Shown here: positions 1-10,094 of the stretch, piece after piece | Position numbering within the stretch: position 1 is the stretch's first letter | Layout: the number at the start of each line of letters is the position of its first letter | Origin: TMED8 sp038125725 | GTDB taxonomy: Bacteria > Pseudomonadota > Alphaproteobacteria > Rhodospirillales > Casp-alpha2 | Direction of reading: 5' to 3' | Length of the DNA: 64,000 nucleotides | NCBI GenBank assembly: GCA_038125725.1 | Contig: JAYPEK010000019.1 | Span: 6,159-70,158 of the forward strand | Translations under genes and position numbers: made by a program | The notes under the pieces: generated by a model | The model's database searches: none | Told to the model about the DNA's origin: nothing | Seen by the model: the letters and a program-made list of their open reading frames with translations, nothing else

Positions 1-1033
1 TGATGCAGCGCCCGCAGCCGACGCACCCGGAACTGTCGAATTGCTCGTGCCAGTGCAGAAGCTTGTGCGTCATCCATTGCCGGTAGCGCGCGCCGCCGGT
101 GCGGCGCAGGCTGCCGCCGTGGACATAGCTGAAATCCATGGTGAAGCAGGAATCCCACTTGCGCCACCGCTCGGCATGTTCGCCGCTCAAGTCGGTGGTG
201 TCCTCCACCCTCGAGCAGAAACAGGTCGGGCAGGCCATGGTGCAGTTGGCGCAGTTGAGGCAGCGCGACGCCACCCGGTCCCAATGCGGGCTATCGAGGT
301 TGCCGGCCAGAACGTCGGTGACGTCGGCGATCATCTCACGGCCCATGGACTGGGCCGCGGCTTCGACCCGCGCGTCGGCGGCGGCGCACTCATCGGCGCT
401 TGCCTCGGCAAGCTGCAAGCCGTCCAGCACCGCCTCGCCGGCCTCGGAGCCCGCTTCCAGCACGAAGTAACCGTCGCCCGGCACCTCGGTCATGGCGATG
501 TCGTAGCCGGCTTCGGCGCGGGGTCCGGTGCCCATGGAGGTACAGAAACAGGTGCCACCGGCGCGGCCGCAATTGACCGCGACGATCAGCGACGCATTAC
601 GTCGCGCGCCGTATCCGGTGTCGGCGAAGGAGCCGTTGTCGAAGACCTTGTCGAGGATCCGGATCGCCGCAAGGTCGCAGGCGCGAACACCCAAGAAAAC
701 CCGCGCGGGGGGTATTTCGGGCCCGGCGTCGACGGTAAAGCCGCCGTCGCCACCGCTGGCGGAGAACAGTTTCTGCTCGGGCGGATAGAGATAACGCTTC
801 CAGGCGAAGGGCCCCGCCACATGGTCGAAATAGGCGCCGTCCGTGCCTTCCGTCAGGCGGTAGCGCCCGGGGCCTTGCTCATCAATGACACCCTTGGGCA
901 ATTCGCTGGCGCCGGAAATAGGTGCGTAAACGATGGCGCCGTCGCGCACCGTCGGGCCGATGATCTCGTAATCCCGGGCCCGGAACGCGTTCAGGAAATC
1001 TGCTAGCTTGTCGGTGGCGAGCCTACGCCGCAT
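1..1033 (-). CDS. 4Fe-4S dicluster protein, sulfhydrogenase-beta / anaerobic sulfite reductase A-like (cut by window edge)
   Basis: This reading frame runs off the left edge, so only the first 344 residues are visible. It has a conserved N-terminal region containing GVRACDLAAIRILD (about residues 115-128), then two ferredoxin-type cysteine groups: CLNCANCTMACP (Cys258, 261, 264, 268) and a second group starting at Cys337, 340, 343. This pattern matches the iron-sulfur electron-transfer subunit of group 3 NADP-hydrogenases (HydB/HyhB) and AsrA. The start is the ATG at 1031-1033, with GGGAG about 10 nt upstream. It should pass electrons between a flavoprotein partner and a catalytic subunit encoded outside the window. 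The same-strand gene to its right ends 112 nt away, so it probably has its own promoter. The family call is good; the partner enzyme is unknown. Confidence 0.8.
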   Translation of the reverse strand, partial: MRRRLATDKLADFLNAFRARDYEIIGPTVRDGAIVYAPISGASELPKGVIDEQGPGRYRLTEGTDGAYFDHVAGPFAWKRYLYPPEQKLFSASGGDGGFTVDAGPEIPPARVFLGVRACDLAAIRILDKVFDNGSFADTGYGARRNASLIVAVNCGRAGGTCFCTSMGTGPRAEAGYDIAMTEVPGDGYFVLEAGSEAGEAVLDGLQLAEASADECAAADARVEAAAQSMGREMIADVTDVLAGNLDSPHWDRVASRCLNCANCTMACPTCFCSRVEDTTDLSGEHAERWRKWDSCFTMDFSYVHGGSLRRTGGARYRQWMTHKLLHWHEQFDSSGCVGCGRCI

Positions 1034-1112
1034 GAGATTTTACACTCCCGTCGTCGGTATTCAGGCCGTCCCCACAACCTAAAGACTAACCCGGCCGGCG
1101 CCCGGAATGTAA

Positions 1113-1132
1113 GTGAATTTTTTGCAATGCAC
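1113..1132. promoter_or_regulatory. Interrupted palindrome GTG-N-ATT-N6-AAT-N-CAC, candidate operator
   Basis: The gap between the iron-sulfur gene and the PLP-enzyme gene holds a 20-bp dyad with outer GTG/CAC and inner ATT/AAT arms, about 80 nt upstream of the iron-sulfur start codon. Its core, AATTTTTTGCAATGCAC, resembles T-tract elements in three other intergenic regions of the purine locus. A regulator site is an inference from symmetry and position only. Confidence 0.3.
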
Positions 1133-1145
1133 AAAAAACCTGAGG

Positions 1146-2617
<1,472 letters not shown>

Positions 2618-2621
<4 letters not shown>

Positions 2622-3568
2622 GATGCGTCCCCGTTCGTAGGCTTCCAGTTCCGCACCGCGCCTTTGGTTTCGGTGATCAGCCGATAGGTTTCGGGCTCGC
2701 GGTGCAGGGCGAAGTTGAAGATATTGTCCTGAATTTCACGGCAGCGGTCGAGGTCACAGGCGTAAACGATGACCTCATCGGCCAACGTTTCGCACTGGGC
2801 GACGATCTCGCCGGTGGGCGCGACGATGCAGGTGCCGCCGATCAGGTCGCAGTCCTCCTCGCGCCCGGCCTTGGCGACACCAACCACCCAGGTGCCGTTC
2901 TGGTAGGCGCCGGCCTGCAAGACCAGATGGTTGTGGAAGTCCTGCAGATGGTCGTGTTCCGGCGCCGGTGGATAGTGCACCGGGGTATTGTAGCCAAGCA
3001 CGACCATCTCCGCCGCCTGCAGGCCCAGCACCCGGAAGGTCTCGGGCCAGCGCCGATCGTTGCAGATGCACATGCCGAGCCGCCCACCGAAGGCCTCGAA
3101 CACCTGAAAACCCAGGTTGCCGGGCTCGAAGTAGCGCTTTTCCAGGTGCTGGAAAGCGCGCCAGGGCTCGTGCTCCGAATGGCCGGGCAGATGAATCTTG
3201 CGGTACTTGCCGACGATGTCGCCCGATGGCGCCACCAGGATGGCGGTGTTGAAGTGATGGCCGTCGGGAGTGAGTTCGGCGTAGCCCAGCTTGAAACCGA
3301 TGTCCAACTCACGCGCCAGGTCGAACAGCGGCTGCACCTCGGCGTTCGGCATCTGGCGTTCGAAGAAGGCATCGATCTCGGTCTGGTCCTCGAAATACCA
3401 GCGCGGGAAGAAGGTGGTCAGGGCCAACTCCGGAAACACCACCAGGCCAGCGCCCTTCTGTTTGGCTTCGCGCATCATCGCCATCAGGCGGGCGACGGCG
3501 GAGGCGCGCGGCTCCGAGCGGGCGATGGGGCCCAGTTGGGCGGCGGCGACGGTGAGAATTCGGGACAT
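2618..3568 (-). CDS. N-carbamoyl-D-amino-acid hydrolase-like nitrilase-superfamily amidase
   Basis: The 316-residue sequence carries the nitrilase-superfamily triad: Glu47 in FPELALTTFFPRW, Lys124 in KYRKIHLPGH and Cys169 in MCICNDRRWPE. Long stretches (FFPRWYFEDQ, HLEKRYFEPGNLGF, ICNDRRWPETFRV, the QHDHL-like PEHDHLQDFH) match the Agrobacterium D-carbamoylase used with hydantoinase, and the length is similar to that family. The established reaction is hydrolysis of an N-carbamoyl amino acid to amino acid, CO2 and ammonia. No hydantoinase is next to it, so the natural substrate may be another ureido acid. It is translationally coupled to the PLP-enzyme gene and follows the M20 hydrolase gene by 8 nt. 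Family is certain; the D-amino-acid specificity is an inference from similarity. Confidence 0.9.
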
Positions 3569-3576
3569 CTGCGGAC

Positions 3577-4806
3577 TCAGCTTTCGGCAACGGACAGGAC
3601 GGTTTGCAACAGGACATCGGCGCCGGCCTGAATCTCGGCGGGCGCGGTGTATTCACGGACGTTGTGGCTGATGCCGTCCCGGGAGGGAACGAACACCATG
3701 GCGGTCGGGCAATTGGGCGCGAACATCTGGGCGTCGTGGCCGGCGCCGGAAGGCATCCGCTGGACGCTATGGCCGAGTGCATCCGCCATTTCGGCGACGC
3801 GCGCGACCATATCCGGATCGAACTCCACGGGCTCGAAGCGGGCCAGCGTGCGCGCCGAAATCTCGACACCTTCCGAAGCCGCAAGGCTCTCGATTTCCGC
3901 GGCCATTGCCGCTTCCGCCTGTAGCAGCAGGCCTTCGTCGGTATTGCGAAGATCCACCGTCACCTTGGCACGCCGGGCAATGACGTTGATCAGGTTGGGC
4001 TCCAGTTCGACGACACCGGACGTGCCGACCTGGTCACCGCCCATGTCCTTGGCGATGCGCCTGGCCGCCACGGCGATGGCGGCGGCGACGTAGCCGGCAT
4101 CGTGACGAAGCCGCATGGGCGTCGTGCCGGCATGGTTGGAGACACCCCGGACCGTGTATTCCGTCCAGGAAATGCCCTGCACGCCGGTGACCGCGCCGAT
4201 GGCGATTCCCGCCTCCTCCAGCACGGGCCCCTGTTCCACGTGCAACTCGAAGAAGGCCCGGGCGCGCATGGTGCCGGCCGGCACCGGCCCGGCGTAGCCG
4301 ATGCGCGCCAGTTCATCGCCGACGGTGGCGCCGTCGATGCCGGCCGTCGCCAGGCAGGTGTCGAGATCGAGCGCGCCCTGGTGTACGCCACTGCCCATCA
4401 TGTCGGGCGCGAAGCGGGCACCCTCCTCGTTGGTGAAGAAGCCGACAGCCAAGGGGTGCCTGGTGGTGACGGCGGCGTCGTTCAGGGTCTCGACCACCTC
4501 GAGCCCGGCGAGCACCCCCAGGTTGCCATCGTAAAGACCACCGGTGGCAACGGTGTCGATGTGCGATCCGATCATCACCGGCGCGCCGTCGTGGCGTCCC
4601 TTGCGTAGGCCGATGACGTTGCCGATGGCGTCGACGCTGACCTGCAGGCCGAGTTCCGCCATCCACCGGACCACCAGGTCGCGGCCTTGCTTATCGGCAT
4701 CGCTGAGCGCCAGGCGGCAAACGCCGCCGCCTTCCAGCACGCCGACGCGGCCCAACTCCTCGATGCGGCGGATTAGCCGGTCGATGTTGATGCGGAGATT
4801 GTTCAC
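3577..4806 (-). CDS. M20-family N-carbamoyl-L-amino-acid hydrolase / allantoate amidohydrolase
   Basis: A binuclear zinc amidohydrolase of the HyuC/AmaB/AllC group, 409 residues from the chosen start. Metal ligands are visible: His82 in GSHIDTV, Asp93 in GGLYDGNLG, Glu127-Glu128 in TNEEGARF, His189 in LHVEQGP and His381 in DGISHNVREYT. GHDAQM near the C terminus is also typical. The GTG at 4804-4806 is chosen over an ATG-like start 18 nt upstream because it makes a 4-nt GTGA overlap with the preceding stop and has a strong GGGAGGTGG ribosome site. It hydrolyses ureido acids such as N-carbamoyl-L-amino acids or allantoate. With the purine locus nearby, allantoate is a serious alternative substrate, and no other allantoate hydrolase is in the window. 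Confidence 0.88.
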   Translation of the reverse strand: MNNLRINIDRLIRRIEELGRVGVLEGGGVCRLALSDADKQGRDLVVRWMAELGLQVSVDAIGNVIGLRKGRHDGAPVMIGSHIDTVATGGLYDGNLGVLAGLEVVETLNDAAVTTRHPLAVGFFTNEEGARFAPDMMGSGVHQGALDLDTCLATAGIDGATVGDELARIGYAGPVPAGTMRARAFFELHVEQGPVLEEAGIAIGAVTGVQGISWTEYTVRGVSNHAGTTPMRLRHDAGYVAAAIAVAARRIAKDMGGDQVGTSGVVELEPNLINVIARRAKVTVDLRNTDEGLLLQAEAAMAAEIESLAASEGVEISARTLARFEPVEFDPDMVARVAEMADALGHSVQRMPSGAGHDAQMFAPNCPTAMVFVPSRDGISHNVREYTAPAEIQAGADVLLQTVLSVAES

Positions 4807-6029
4807 CGCGCCACCTCCCGCCAAGGCCGGCCGACGACCTGTTCGTACATGGCCTCGTCGGTGGCACCCTCGGTGCCGAAGACGATGACGCTGGAGGCGG
4901 CATCGAAGCCGAGCGTCTCCTGGGCCTCCGGGTCGAGCGCGGCGGTGATCAAGCCTGCGAGACCGGCGACACCGGATTCACCCCCAACCAAAGGCGGATC
5001 GCCATCGACGCCACGGCTCAGGAGACGCATGGTCTCGGCCGCCGCGTCGTCATTGATGATCATCGCCGCATGCGCGCCTTCCGACAGGATGTCCCAGGCC
5101 AGCCGCGAGACCTCGCCGCACGACAACCCGCCCATGAAGGAATCGACATCGCCGGTGATCGCCGTCGGCGTACCGGCCGCGAGGCTGGCGAACCAGCAGG
5201 CCGCCTGTTCGGGCTCGACCAGCACCGTCGCCGGGCGCGCCGCGCCAAAGGCCTGCCAGAACTCCGCCGTCGTCGCCGCCGCCATGCCGCCGACGCCGGC
5301 CTGCACGAAGAGATGCGTTGGCGGCTTGTTTCCCGACCATTGTTCGATGGCTTCCGCCGCCATCACGCCGTAGCCCTGGGTGACGTGGCGCGGCGCCTCG
5401 ACGATGACGCCGTCGCTGGTGTCGGGAATGACGTGCCAGCCTTCGGCCCGGGCCGTTTCGAAGGCCTGGCGCACGGCATCGTCGAAACTGCCGGGGTTGC
5501 GCCGCACTTCGGCACCGTACGCCGCAATGGCTTCCTCGCGCGCCTGGCTCACCGCCTCGTTGATATAGATGACGCAGCGGCAGCCGAACATCCTCGAACC
5601 CCAGGCCACCGAGCGGCCGTGGTTGCCATCGGTGGCGGCGGTGACGGTAACGCCGGAAACGATCTCGGCATGGCGCCCGTCCAGCATCTCCGCCGGATCA
5701 ATGTCGTCGCGGCCGGTGGCTTCGGCAACCACCGCCATCAGGCAACGCTCCACCGCGTAGGCGCCGCCGAGCGGTTTGAAGCTGCGCAGCCCGAAGCGCT
5801 CGCCCTCCTGCTTATAATATAAGGAGCCGATGCCGAGCGCCGCCGCCAGCCCCGGCAATGCGACCAACGGCGTCGGCGCGTAGCCCGGCCAGGCGGAAAT
5901 GCAGCGCCGCGCCTCCGCCAGACCGTCGGCGTTCAATATTGCCTGCTGGCGCGGGCCGTAGTCGGCGCCGTCCTGAAGGCCCGGATTGCGGGCCAGCCGG
6001 TGCGGCAGGCTCGGAAACAAGAAAGTCAC
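4803..6029 (-). CDS. dpaL: Diaminopropionate ammonia-lyase
   Basis: A 408-residue fold-type II PLP enzyme. The N terminus (FLFPSLPHRLARNPG, then PGYAPTPLVALPGLA) and SFKPLGGAYA with the Schiff-base Lys85 match diaminopropionate ammonia-lyase (E. coli YgeX). TDGNHGRSVAWGSR binds the cofactor phosphate side. The enzyme converts 2,3-diaminopropionate to pyruvate and two ammonia. It is first in the downstream cluster, just after a terminator that closes the TRAP operon, and overlaps the M20 hydrolase start by 4 nt. In E. coli the ygeX gene also neighbours an M20 hydrolase and purine enzymes. Here the neighbouring carbamoyl hydrolases suggest the diaminopropionate arrives as a ureido derivative, which is inference. 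Confidence 0.92.
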   Translation of the reverse strand: MTFLFPSLPHRLARNPGLQDGADYGPRQQAILNADGLAEARRCISAWPGYAPTPLVALPGLAAALGIGSLYYKQEGERFGLRSFKPLGGAYAVERCLMAVVAEATGRDDIDPAEMLDGRHAEIVSGVTVTAATDGNHGRSVAWGSRMFGCRCVIYINEAVSQAREEAIAAYGAEVRRNPGSFDDAVRQAFETARAEGWHVIPDTSDGVIVEAPRHVTQGYGVMAAEAIEQWSGNKPPTHLFVQAGVGGMAAATTAEFWQAFGAARPATVLVEPEQAACWFASLAAGTPTAITGDVDSFMGGLSCGEVSRLAWDILSEGAHAAMIINDDAAAETMRLLSRGVDGDPPLVGGESGVAGLAGLITAALDPEAQETLGFDAASSVIVFGTEGATDEAMYEQVVGRPWREVAR

Positions 6030-6061
6030 GGCTTTCGCCTCGGATCGTCCGGAAAAGAAAC

Positions 6062-6112
6062 TAACGATAAAAACGAAAAAGAACGGAAGCGGGAGCCAAA
6101 GCCCCCGCTTCC
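6062..6112 (-). terminator. Rho-independent terminator of the TRAP operon
   Basis: On the minus strand, 9 nt after the dctP stop, a hairpin with a 9-bp perfect stem (GGAAGCGGG / CCCGCTTCC at 6085-6093 and 6104-6112) is followed by a T-rich run. It separates the TRAP genes from the dpaL cluster, so the latter probably has a promoter of its own or depends on read-through. Confidence 0.9.
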
Positions 6113-6120
6113 CAGAGCGA

Positions 6121-7161
6121 TTACTTGGCCGCGTCGATGGCAGCCATCATCGCGTCGAGCATGTCCTTGCCTTCGGCACCCAGCTTCTCTTCGATCAGCT
6201 TGCGCACCGCCGGCTGCGCCGCGGCGGCGAACTTCGCCTGCTCGGCCGGGCCGACGACGTTGACCTGCATCTTCTTAGCCAGCTTCGGCAGACCGCGCTC
6301 GGAGGCTTCGATGACACGCGACACGCCACGGCCGGCTTCCGTCGCCACTTCCGACGCCCAGTCGATGATCTTGCGGTATTCCGGCTTGAGGCCGTCATAG
6401 AAAGCCTTGTTCATGGTCCAGATGTAGGGGGTGATCACATGGTTGGTGATCGACAGGTACTTCTGAACTTCATCGAACTTGGCAAACGCTATGACCGGAA
6501 TCGGGTTCATCTGGCCGTGCGCGACGCCGGTCTGGAGCGAGGTGTAGACCTCGGCCCACGGCAGCGGGGTCGCCTGGGCACCGAGTGAGTCGACCATTGC
6601 CTTGTGGGTCGGGAGCGTCATGGTGCGGATCTTCAACCCCTTCATGTCCTCGACCGTCTTGATCGGGCGCTCCGAGTTGGAGAAGGCAAAGAAGCCGCCG
6701 GAATCGATCATGCCCAGAACCTTGAGGCCGGTCTTGGCTTCCAGGTCGCCGGTGAACTTCTTGCCGAAATCGCTGCGCTGGTCGATGACCTTGTTGGCGA
6801 CGGCGATGTTCGGGAAGGCGAAGGGAATATCGAAAATGCCGACCAGCGGGTAGTGCTGGGCGATGCCGCCGGACGACGAGATGGTCGATTCGACGATGCC
6901 GTCGCGAACCTGCTGGATCACTTCGTTGTCCTTGCCGAGCTGGCCGTTGGGGAACAGCTTGACCTCGATGGCGCCGCCGGAGGCGGATTCGACCATGGAC
7001 TTGAAGATGGCGGTCATGGCGCCCGAGTGGCTCTCGAACGGATCGGCCGGGTTCAGATGGCCGACGCGGATGGTCACGTCGGCGGCAAGGGCGGCGCCGG
7101 CGAACGACACCGCGACGGCACAGGCCGCCGCCGTGGTGGTCAGTTTCTTAATGAACGTCAT
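6121..7161 (-). CDS. dctP: TRAP transporter solute-binding protein (DctP family)
   Basis: A 346-residue periplasmic protein. A Sec signal peptide (MTFIKKLTTTAAACAVAVSF...AALA, cleavage near residue 26) precedes DVTIRVGHLNPADPFESHSGA and the family motif KGLKIRTMTLPTHKAMVDSLGAQATPLPWAEVYTSLQTG, which contains the ligand-carboxylate arginine region. The start is the ATG at 7159-7161 because AGGAGGATATCC lies directly upstream and the signal peptide begins there; the frame stays open further upstream without meaning. TRAP systems import organic acids, often keto or amino acids, using a sodium gradient. The regulator and enzyme neighbours suggest an amino- or ureido-acid ligand. The ligand cannot be read from sequence. 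Confidence 0.93.
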   Translation of the reverse strand: MTFIKKLTTTAAACAVAVSFAGAALAADVTIRVGHLNPADPFESHSGAMTAIFKSMVESASGGAIEVKLFPNGQLGKDNEVIQQVRDGIVESTISSSGGIAQHYPLVGIFDIPFAFPNIAVANKVIDQRSDFGKKFTGDLEAKTGLKVLGMIDSGGFFAFSNSERPIKTVEDMKGLKIRTMTLPTHKAMVDSLGAQATPLPWAEVYTSLQTGVAHGQMNPIPVIAFAKFDEVQKYLSITNHVITPYIWTMNKAFYDGLKPEYRKIIDWASEVATEAGRGVSRVIEASERGLPKLAKKMQVNVVGPAEQAKFAAAAQPAVRKLIEEKLGAEGKDMLDAMMAAIDAAK

Positions 7162-7238
7162 GGATATCCTCCTGGTTGGTTTGGGGGGTGGGGGAAATGA
7201 GCATTTGTGCCCGTTTCGCGGCGTTATCCGGGGCCGCG

Positions 7239-8519
7239 TTACAAGCCGAGCAACCTGGGCACGGCAAGAGTGAGGTCCGACCAATAAGCGATGAGGAACA
7301 GCACGATCACCTCGCCCAGCAGGAACGGCCAGAGCGAACGGGTGATGTTCTCGATCTTCTCCTTGGTGACGGACGCCAAGACGAACAGACAGGCGCCGAC
7401 GGGCGGCGTCATCAGCGAAATGTTGAGCGCCAGGATGATCATGATGCCGGCGTGCACCGGATCCATGCCGATGTGCAGCGTCAACGGCGCCAGCACCGGC
7501 GCCAGGATGATCAGAGTGGCGTTGATGTCCATGAACAGGCCGATGAACAGCAGCAACCCGATGATCATGGCGATGATCATGTTGGGATCGTTGGAAAGCG
7601 CCAGGAAGCCGTTGGCGACAGCCTGCGGAATCTGGTTGAAGGTCATCCACCAGCCCAGGATCGAGGCCGACGCGATGATCAGGAAGATGACCCCGGTGAT
7701 GCGCGTGGTGCGCACGCACATGTCATAGAGATCGGCCCAGGTCAGCCCCTTGTACACCAACCCGCCGACGACCAGCGCGTAAAAAACCGCGATGGAGGCC
7801 GCCTCCGTCGGCGTCGCGATGCCGCCCAGGATCGAGCCCAGGATGAACACCGGCAGGATCAGCGCCAGAAAGCTTTCCTTGAAGGCGTAGATGATCTGGC
7901 TGAGCTTCGGCCCGCCTTCCGCCTTCGGCAGGTTCAGCCGCTTGCCGAGGCCGGCGATGATCGCCATGCAGATGGCGCAGATCAAAAGTCCCGGCACGAT
8001 GCCGGCGGCGAACAGGCCGGCGATCGAAACCCCCATGATCGAGCCGTAGATGACCATCAGGGTGGAGGGCGGAATCGTCGGGCCGATGATCGAACCCGCC
8101 GCCGTGACCGCGCAAGCGAAGGGTTTGGTGTAGCCCTGTTTGACCATCGCCGGCACCAGCGTGTTGCCGAAGGCCGCCGCGTCGGCGGTCGCCGCGCCGG
8201 TAATGCCGGCGAACATGACGGACGCCACCATGTTGGAATGCGCCATGCCGCCGCGCATCCAACCGACGAGAGCGTCGGCGAATTTCACCAGGTGGGTAGT
8301 GATGCCCGACCGGTTCATGATCTCGCCGGCCAGGATAAAGAATGGCATGGCCAGGAACGGAAACAGGTCGAGGCCGGCAAACATGCGGTCCGGCGCCATC
8401 ATTAGAAAGCGCCCGCCGCCCATGTCGAAGATGCCGACCAGGCCGGCAATCCCAAGGATAAATCCGACCGGCATGCCGATCACCAAAAGGCCGAAGAAGG
8501 TAACGGCGACGATCAGCAT
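7239..8519 (-). CDS. dctM: TRAP transporter large permease (DctM)
   Basis: A 426-residue integral membrane protein with the many hydrophobic helices of the DctM family. Family signatures include LFPFLAMPFFILAGEIMNRSG, MAHSNMVASVMFAGITGAATADAAA and GSIIGPTIPPSTLMVIYG. It forms the sodium-coupled channel part of the transporter and follows dctQ with a 3-nt gap, so the two are co-translated. A 77-nt gap separates it from dctP; no clear terminator is seen there. Confidence 0.95.
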   Translation of the reverse strand: MLIVAVTFFGLLVIGMPVGFILGIAGLVGIFDMGGGRFLMMAPDRMFAGLDLFPFLAMPFFILAGEIMNRSGITTHLVKFADALVGWMRGGMAHSNMVASVMFAGITGAATADAAAFGNTLVPAMVKQGYTKPFACAVTAAGSIIGPTIPPSTLMVIYGSIMGVSIAGLFAAGIVPGLLICAICMAIIAGLGKRLNLPKAEGGPKLSQIIYAFKESFLALILPVFILGSILGGIATPTEAASIAVFYALVVGGLVYKGLTWADLYDMCVRTTRITGVIFLIIASASILGWWMTFNQIPQAVANGFLALSNDPNMIIAMIIGLLLFIGLFMDINATLIILAPVLAPLTLHIGMDPVHAGIMIILALNISLMTPPVGACLFVLASVTKEKIENITRSLWPFLLGEVIVLFLIAYWSDLTLAVPRLLGL

Positions 8520-8522
8520 GGC

Positions 8523-9056
8523 TCAGACCTCCGCCCGTTCGGCGGCGGTGACGCCGTCGGTGGAAAAGAAATCGTGCACCGCGACCAACAGCAACTGCGC
8601 GCAGGCCATCGCCGCGGCCAGCGGCACGCCAATGAACGGGTAAGCCTTGGGAATCTCGGCGATCATAGTGAAGCGCGAGAAGCCGCGCTCGACGAAGCCG
8701 AGACCGTAAATCAGCAGGATCGCAAAAAACCCGAAGGCGATCAGGTCGAAGGCCACGGCCAGCCACTTGCGAACCACCGGCGGAAAGCGTTCGAACACCA
8801 CCAACATGCCGATGTGTTCGCGGTGCGATATGCCGCTGGAGACCGCCAGCAGCGCCATCCAGATCATCAGGTAGCGCGCCAGCTCCTCGGTGAAGGTCCA
8901 CTTGACCGGCAGTGCATAGCGTACCAACACGCCGAGCCAGACATCGAGAACCAGGAGAATCAGCAACAGCACGCAGAACCGTTCGACGAACCAGTTCATG
9001 CGGCGACTCAGTCTGATCGAGCCATCGGCTAGGTTTTGCAAGCGCAACCCTCTCAC
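8523..9056 (-). CDS. dctQ: TRAP transporter small permease (DctQ)
   Basis: A 177-residue protein with four predicted membrane segments (about residues 20-45, 60-80, 95-120 and 145-165) and the DctQ signature TFTEELARYLMIWMALLAVSSGI, including the conserved charged EE/R pattern. It is first in the dctQMP operon and is transcribed away from the RpiR regulator gene. An internal start at Met20 (MNWFVERFC) is possible, because the N-terminal residues are not typical of the family. Confidence 0.92.
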   Translation of the reverse strand: MRGLRLQNLADGSIRLSRRMNWFVERFCVLLLILLVLDVWLGVLVRYALPVKWTFTEELARYLMIWMALLAVSSGISHREHIGMLVVFERFPPVVRKWLAVAFDLIAFGFFAILLIYGLGFVERGFSRFTMIAEIPKAYPFIGVPLAAAMACAQLLLVAVHDFFSTDGVTAAERAEV

Positions 9057-9077
9057 CCGTCCATGTCCCCATCGAAC

Positions 9078-9118
9078 TTTGAAACTGAAGTTTCAAACTG
9101 TCAAGTTTTAGAAACTTG
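9078..9118. promoter_or_regulatory. Two tandem perfect inverted repeats, probable RpiR operator
   Basis: The intergenic space between dctQ (minus) and the rpiR-type gene (plus) contains TTTGAAACT-GA-AGTTTCAAA (9078-9097) and CAAGTTT-TAG-AAACTTG (9102-9118). Both are perfect dyads with the shared GAAAC/GTTTC core. RpiR/HexR-family regulators are known to bind GAAA-N-TTTC type palindromes. The location between divergent genes makes control of the TRAP operon and autoregulation likely. Confidence 0.75.
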
Positions 9119-9167
9119 AATTTCAGATTCATATTTTCTAGCCTCGACACATCTACCGGGAGGCGAC

Positions 9168-10073
9168 ATGGGTTCAGCATCAGGCCGAGGGTCGACGGAG
9201 ACGATGTCGGCGGACGATGAAGGTACCGCCGCGGGCCGTTCCCTGCAGGGGCGCATCCGCGACCACTACGACGGCCTGCCCGACAGCGAACGTCGCATCG
9301 CCGACCTGATCCTAGAATTCCCGGGCGAGATCGCCGCCTATTCGGCGACCGAACTGGCTGAGCTTTCCGGCGGTTCCAAGGCGGCGGTAACGCGGCTGAT
9401 CCAGAGGCTCGGCTTCGCCAGTTTCGACGAAGCCCGCCGCGCCGCGCGCCATGCCAAGGCCTGGGGCTCGCCTCTTTATCTCATGTCCAGCAAACCGTCG
9501 GCGGGGGATTTCGGCACCCGCGTCGCTCAGCTCCTGGAGCAGGATCTCCGCAATATCTCGGTGACGCTGGAATCGCTACGTCCCGATACCTTCGTCAGCA
9601 TCGTCGATACCATCTGCAAATCGCGGCGGGTGTTCTTGGCGGGTTTCCGCAACAGCTATTACCTGGCCGGCTACATGCGCCAGCAGATCATCCAGGTGCG
9701 CGGTGACGTGCATCTGCTGCCGTCGGCTGGCGAGACCATCGCCGAGGAGATTGCCGATCTCGGCGCCGACGACATGCTGATCGTCATCGGGCTCCGGCGC
9801 CGGGTGGCGGCGGTGCGCCGCATCATGGAAACAGCGCGCAAGCTCGGCGCAAAAGTGCTCTACATCACCGACTGGACGGCGGCGCCCGCGCCCGACGCCA
9901 CCTGGACCATTCCCTGCGCGGTGCGCGGCACCGACCTGTTCGACCGCTATTCGTCGGCCATGTCGCTGCTGCATTTCATCTGCGTCGCGGTGGTCGACCG
10001 GCTGCGCACTGAAGGGCGCGGCCGGCTGCAGCGCATCGAGACGCTGCACGACGCCTTGCAGGAATTCGACTGA
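9168..10073 (+). CDS. RpiR/MurR-family transcriptional regulator with SIS domain
   Basis: 301 residues. The N-terminal winged-helix domain (about 15-90) contains YSATELAELSGGSKAAVTRLIQRLGFASFDEARR. The C-terminal SIS domain (about 140-270) includes RRVFLAGFRNSYYLAGYMRQQ and DDMLIVIGLRRRVAAVRRIMETAR, which in this family senses a phosphorylated or amino effector. GGGAGG precedes the ATG at 9168; a second ATG lies 12 codons in. It is divergent from the TRAP operon across two palindromes and is therefore its likely regulator, possibly also of the diaminopropionate/carbamoyl hydrolase genes. Confidence 0.92.
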   Translation: MGSASGRGSTETMSADDEGTAAGRSLQGRIRDHYDGLPDSERRIADLILEFPGEIAAYSATELAELSGGSKAAVTRLIQRLGFASFDEARRAARHAKAWGSPLYLMSSKPSAGDFGTRVAQLLEQDLRNISVTLESLRPDTFVSIVDTICKSRRVFLAGFRNSYYLAGYMRQQIIQVRGDVHLLPSAGETIAEEIADLGADDMLIVIGLRRRVAAVRRIMETARKLGAKVLYITDWTAAPAPDATWTIPCAVRGTDLFDRYSSAMSLLHFICVAVVDRLRTEGRGRLQRIETLHDALQEFD

Positions 10074-10094
10074 CCGGCGGTCGGCGGTTTCCCC

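Noticed and set aside
41..1006. 321-codon open frame on the plus strand
   Set aside because: Antisense shadow of the iron-sulfur dicluster gene, whose minus-strand translation has clear cysteine motifs.
7162..7719. 186-codon N-terminal extension of DctP
   Set aside because: Signal peptide and AGGAGG ribosome site set the start at 7161; the extension is dctM in another frame.
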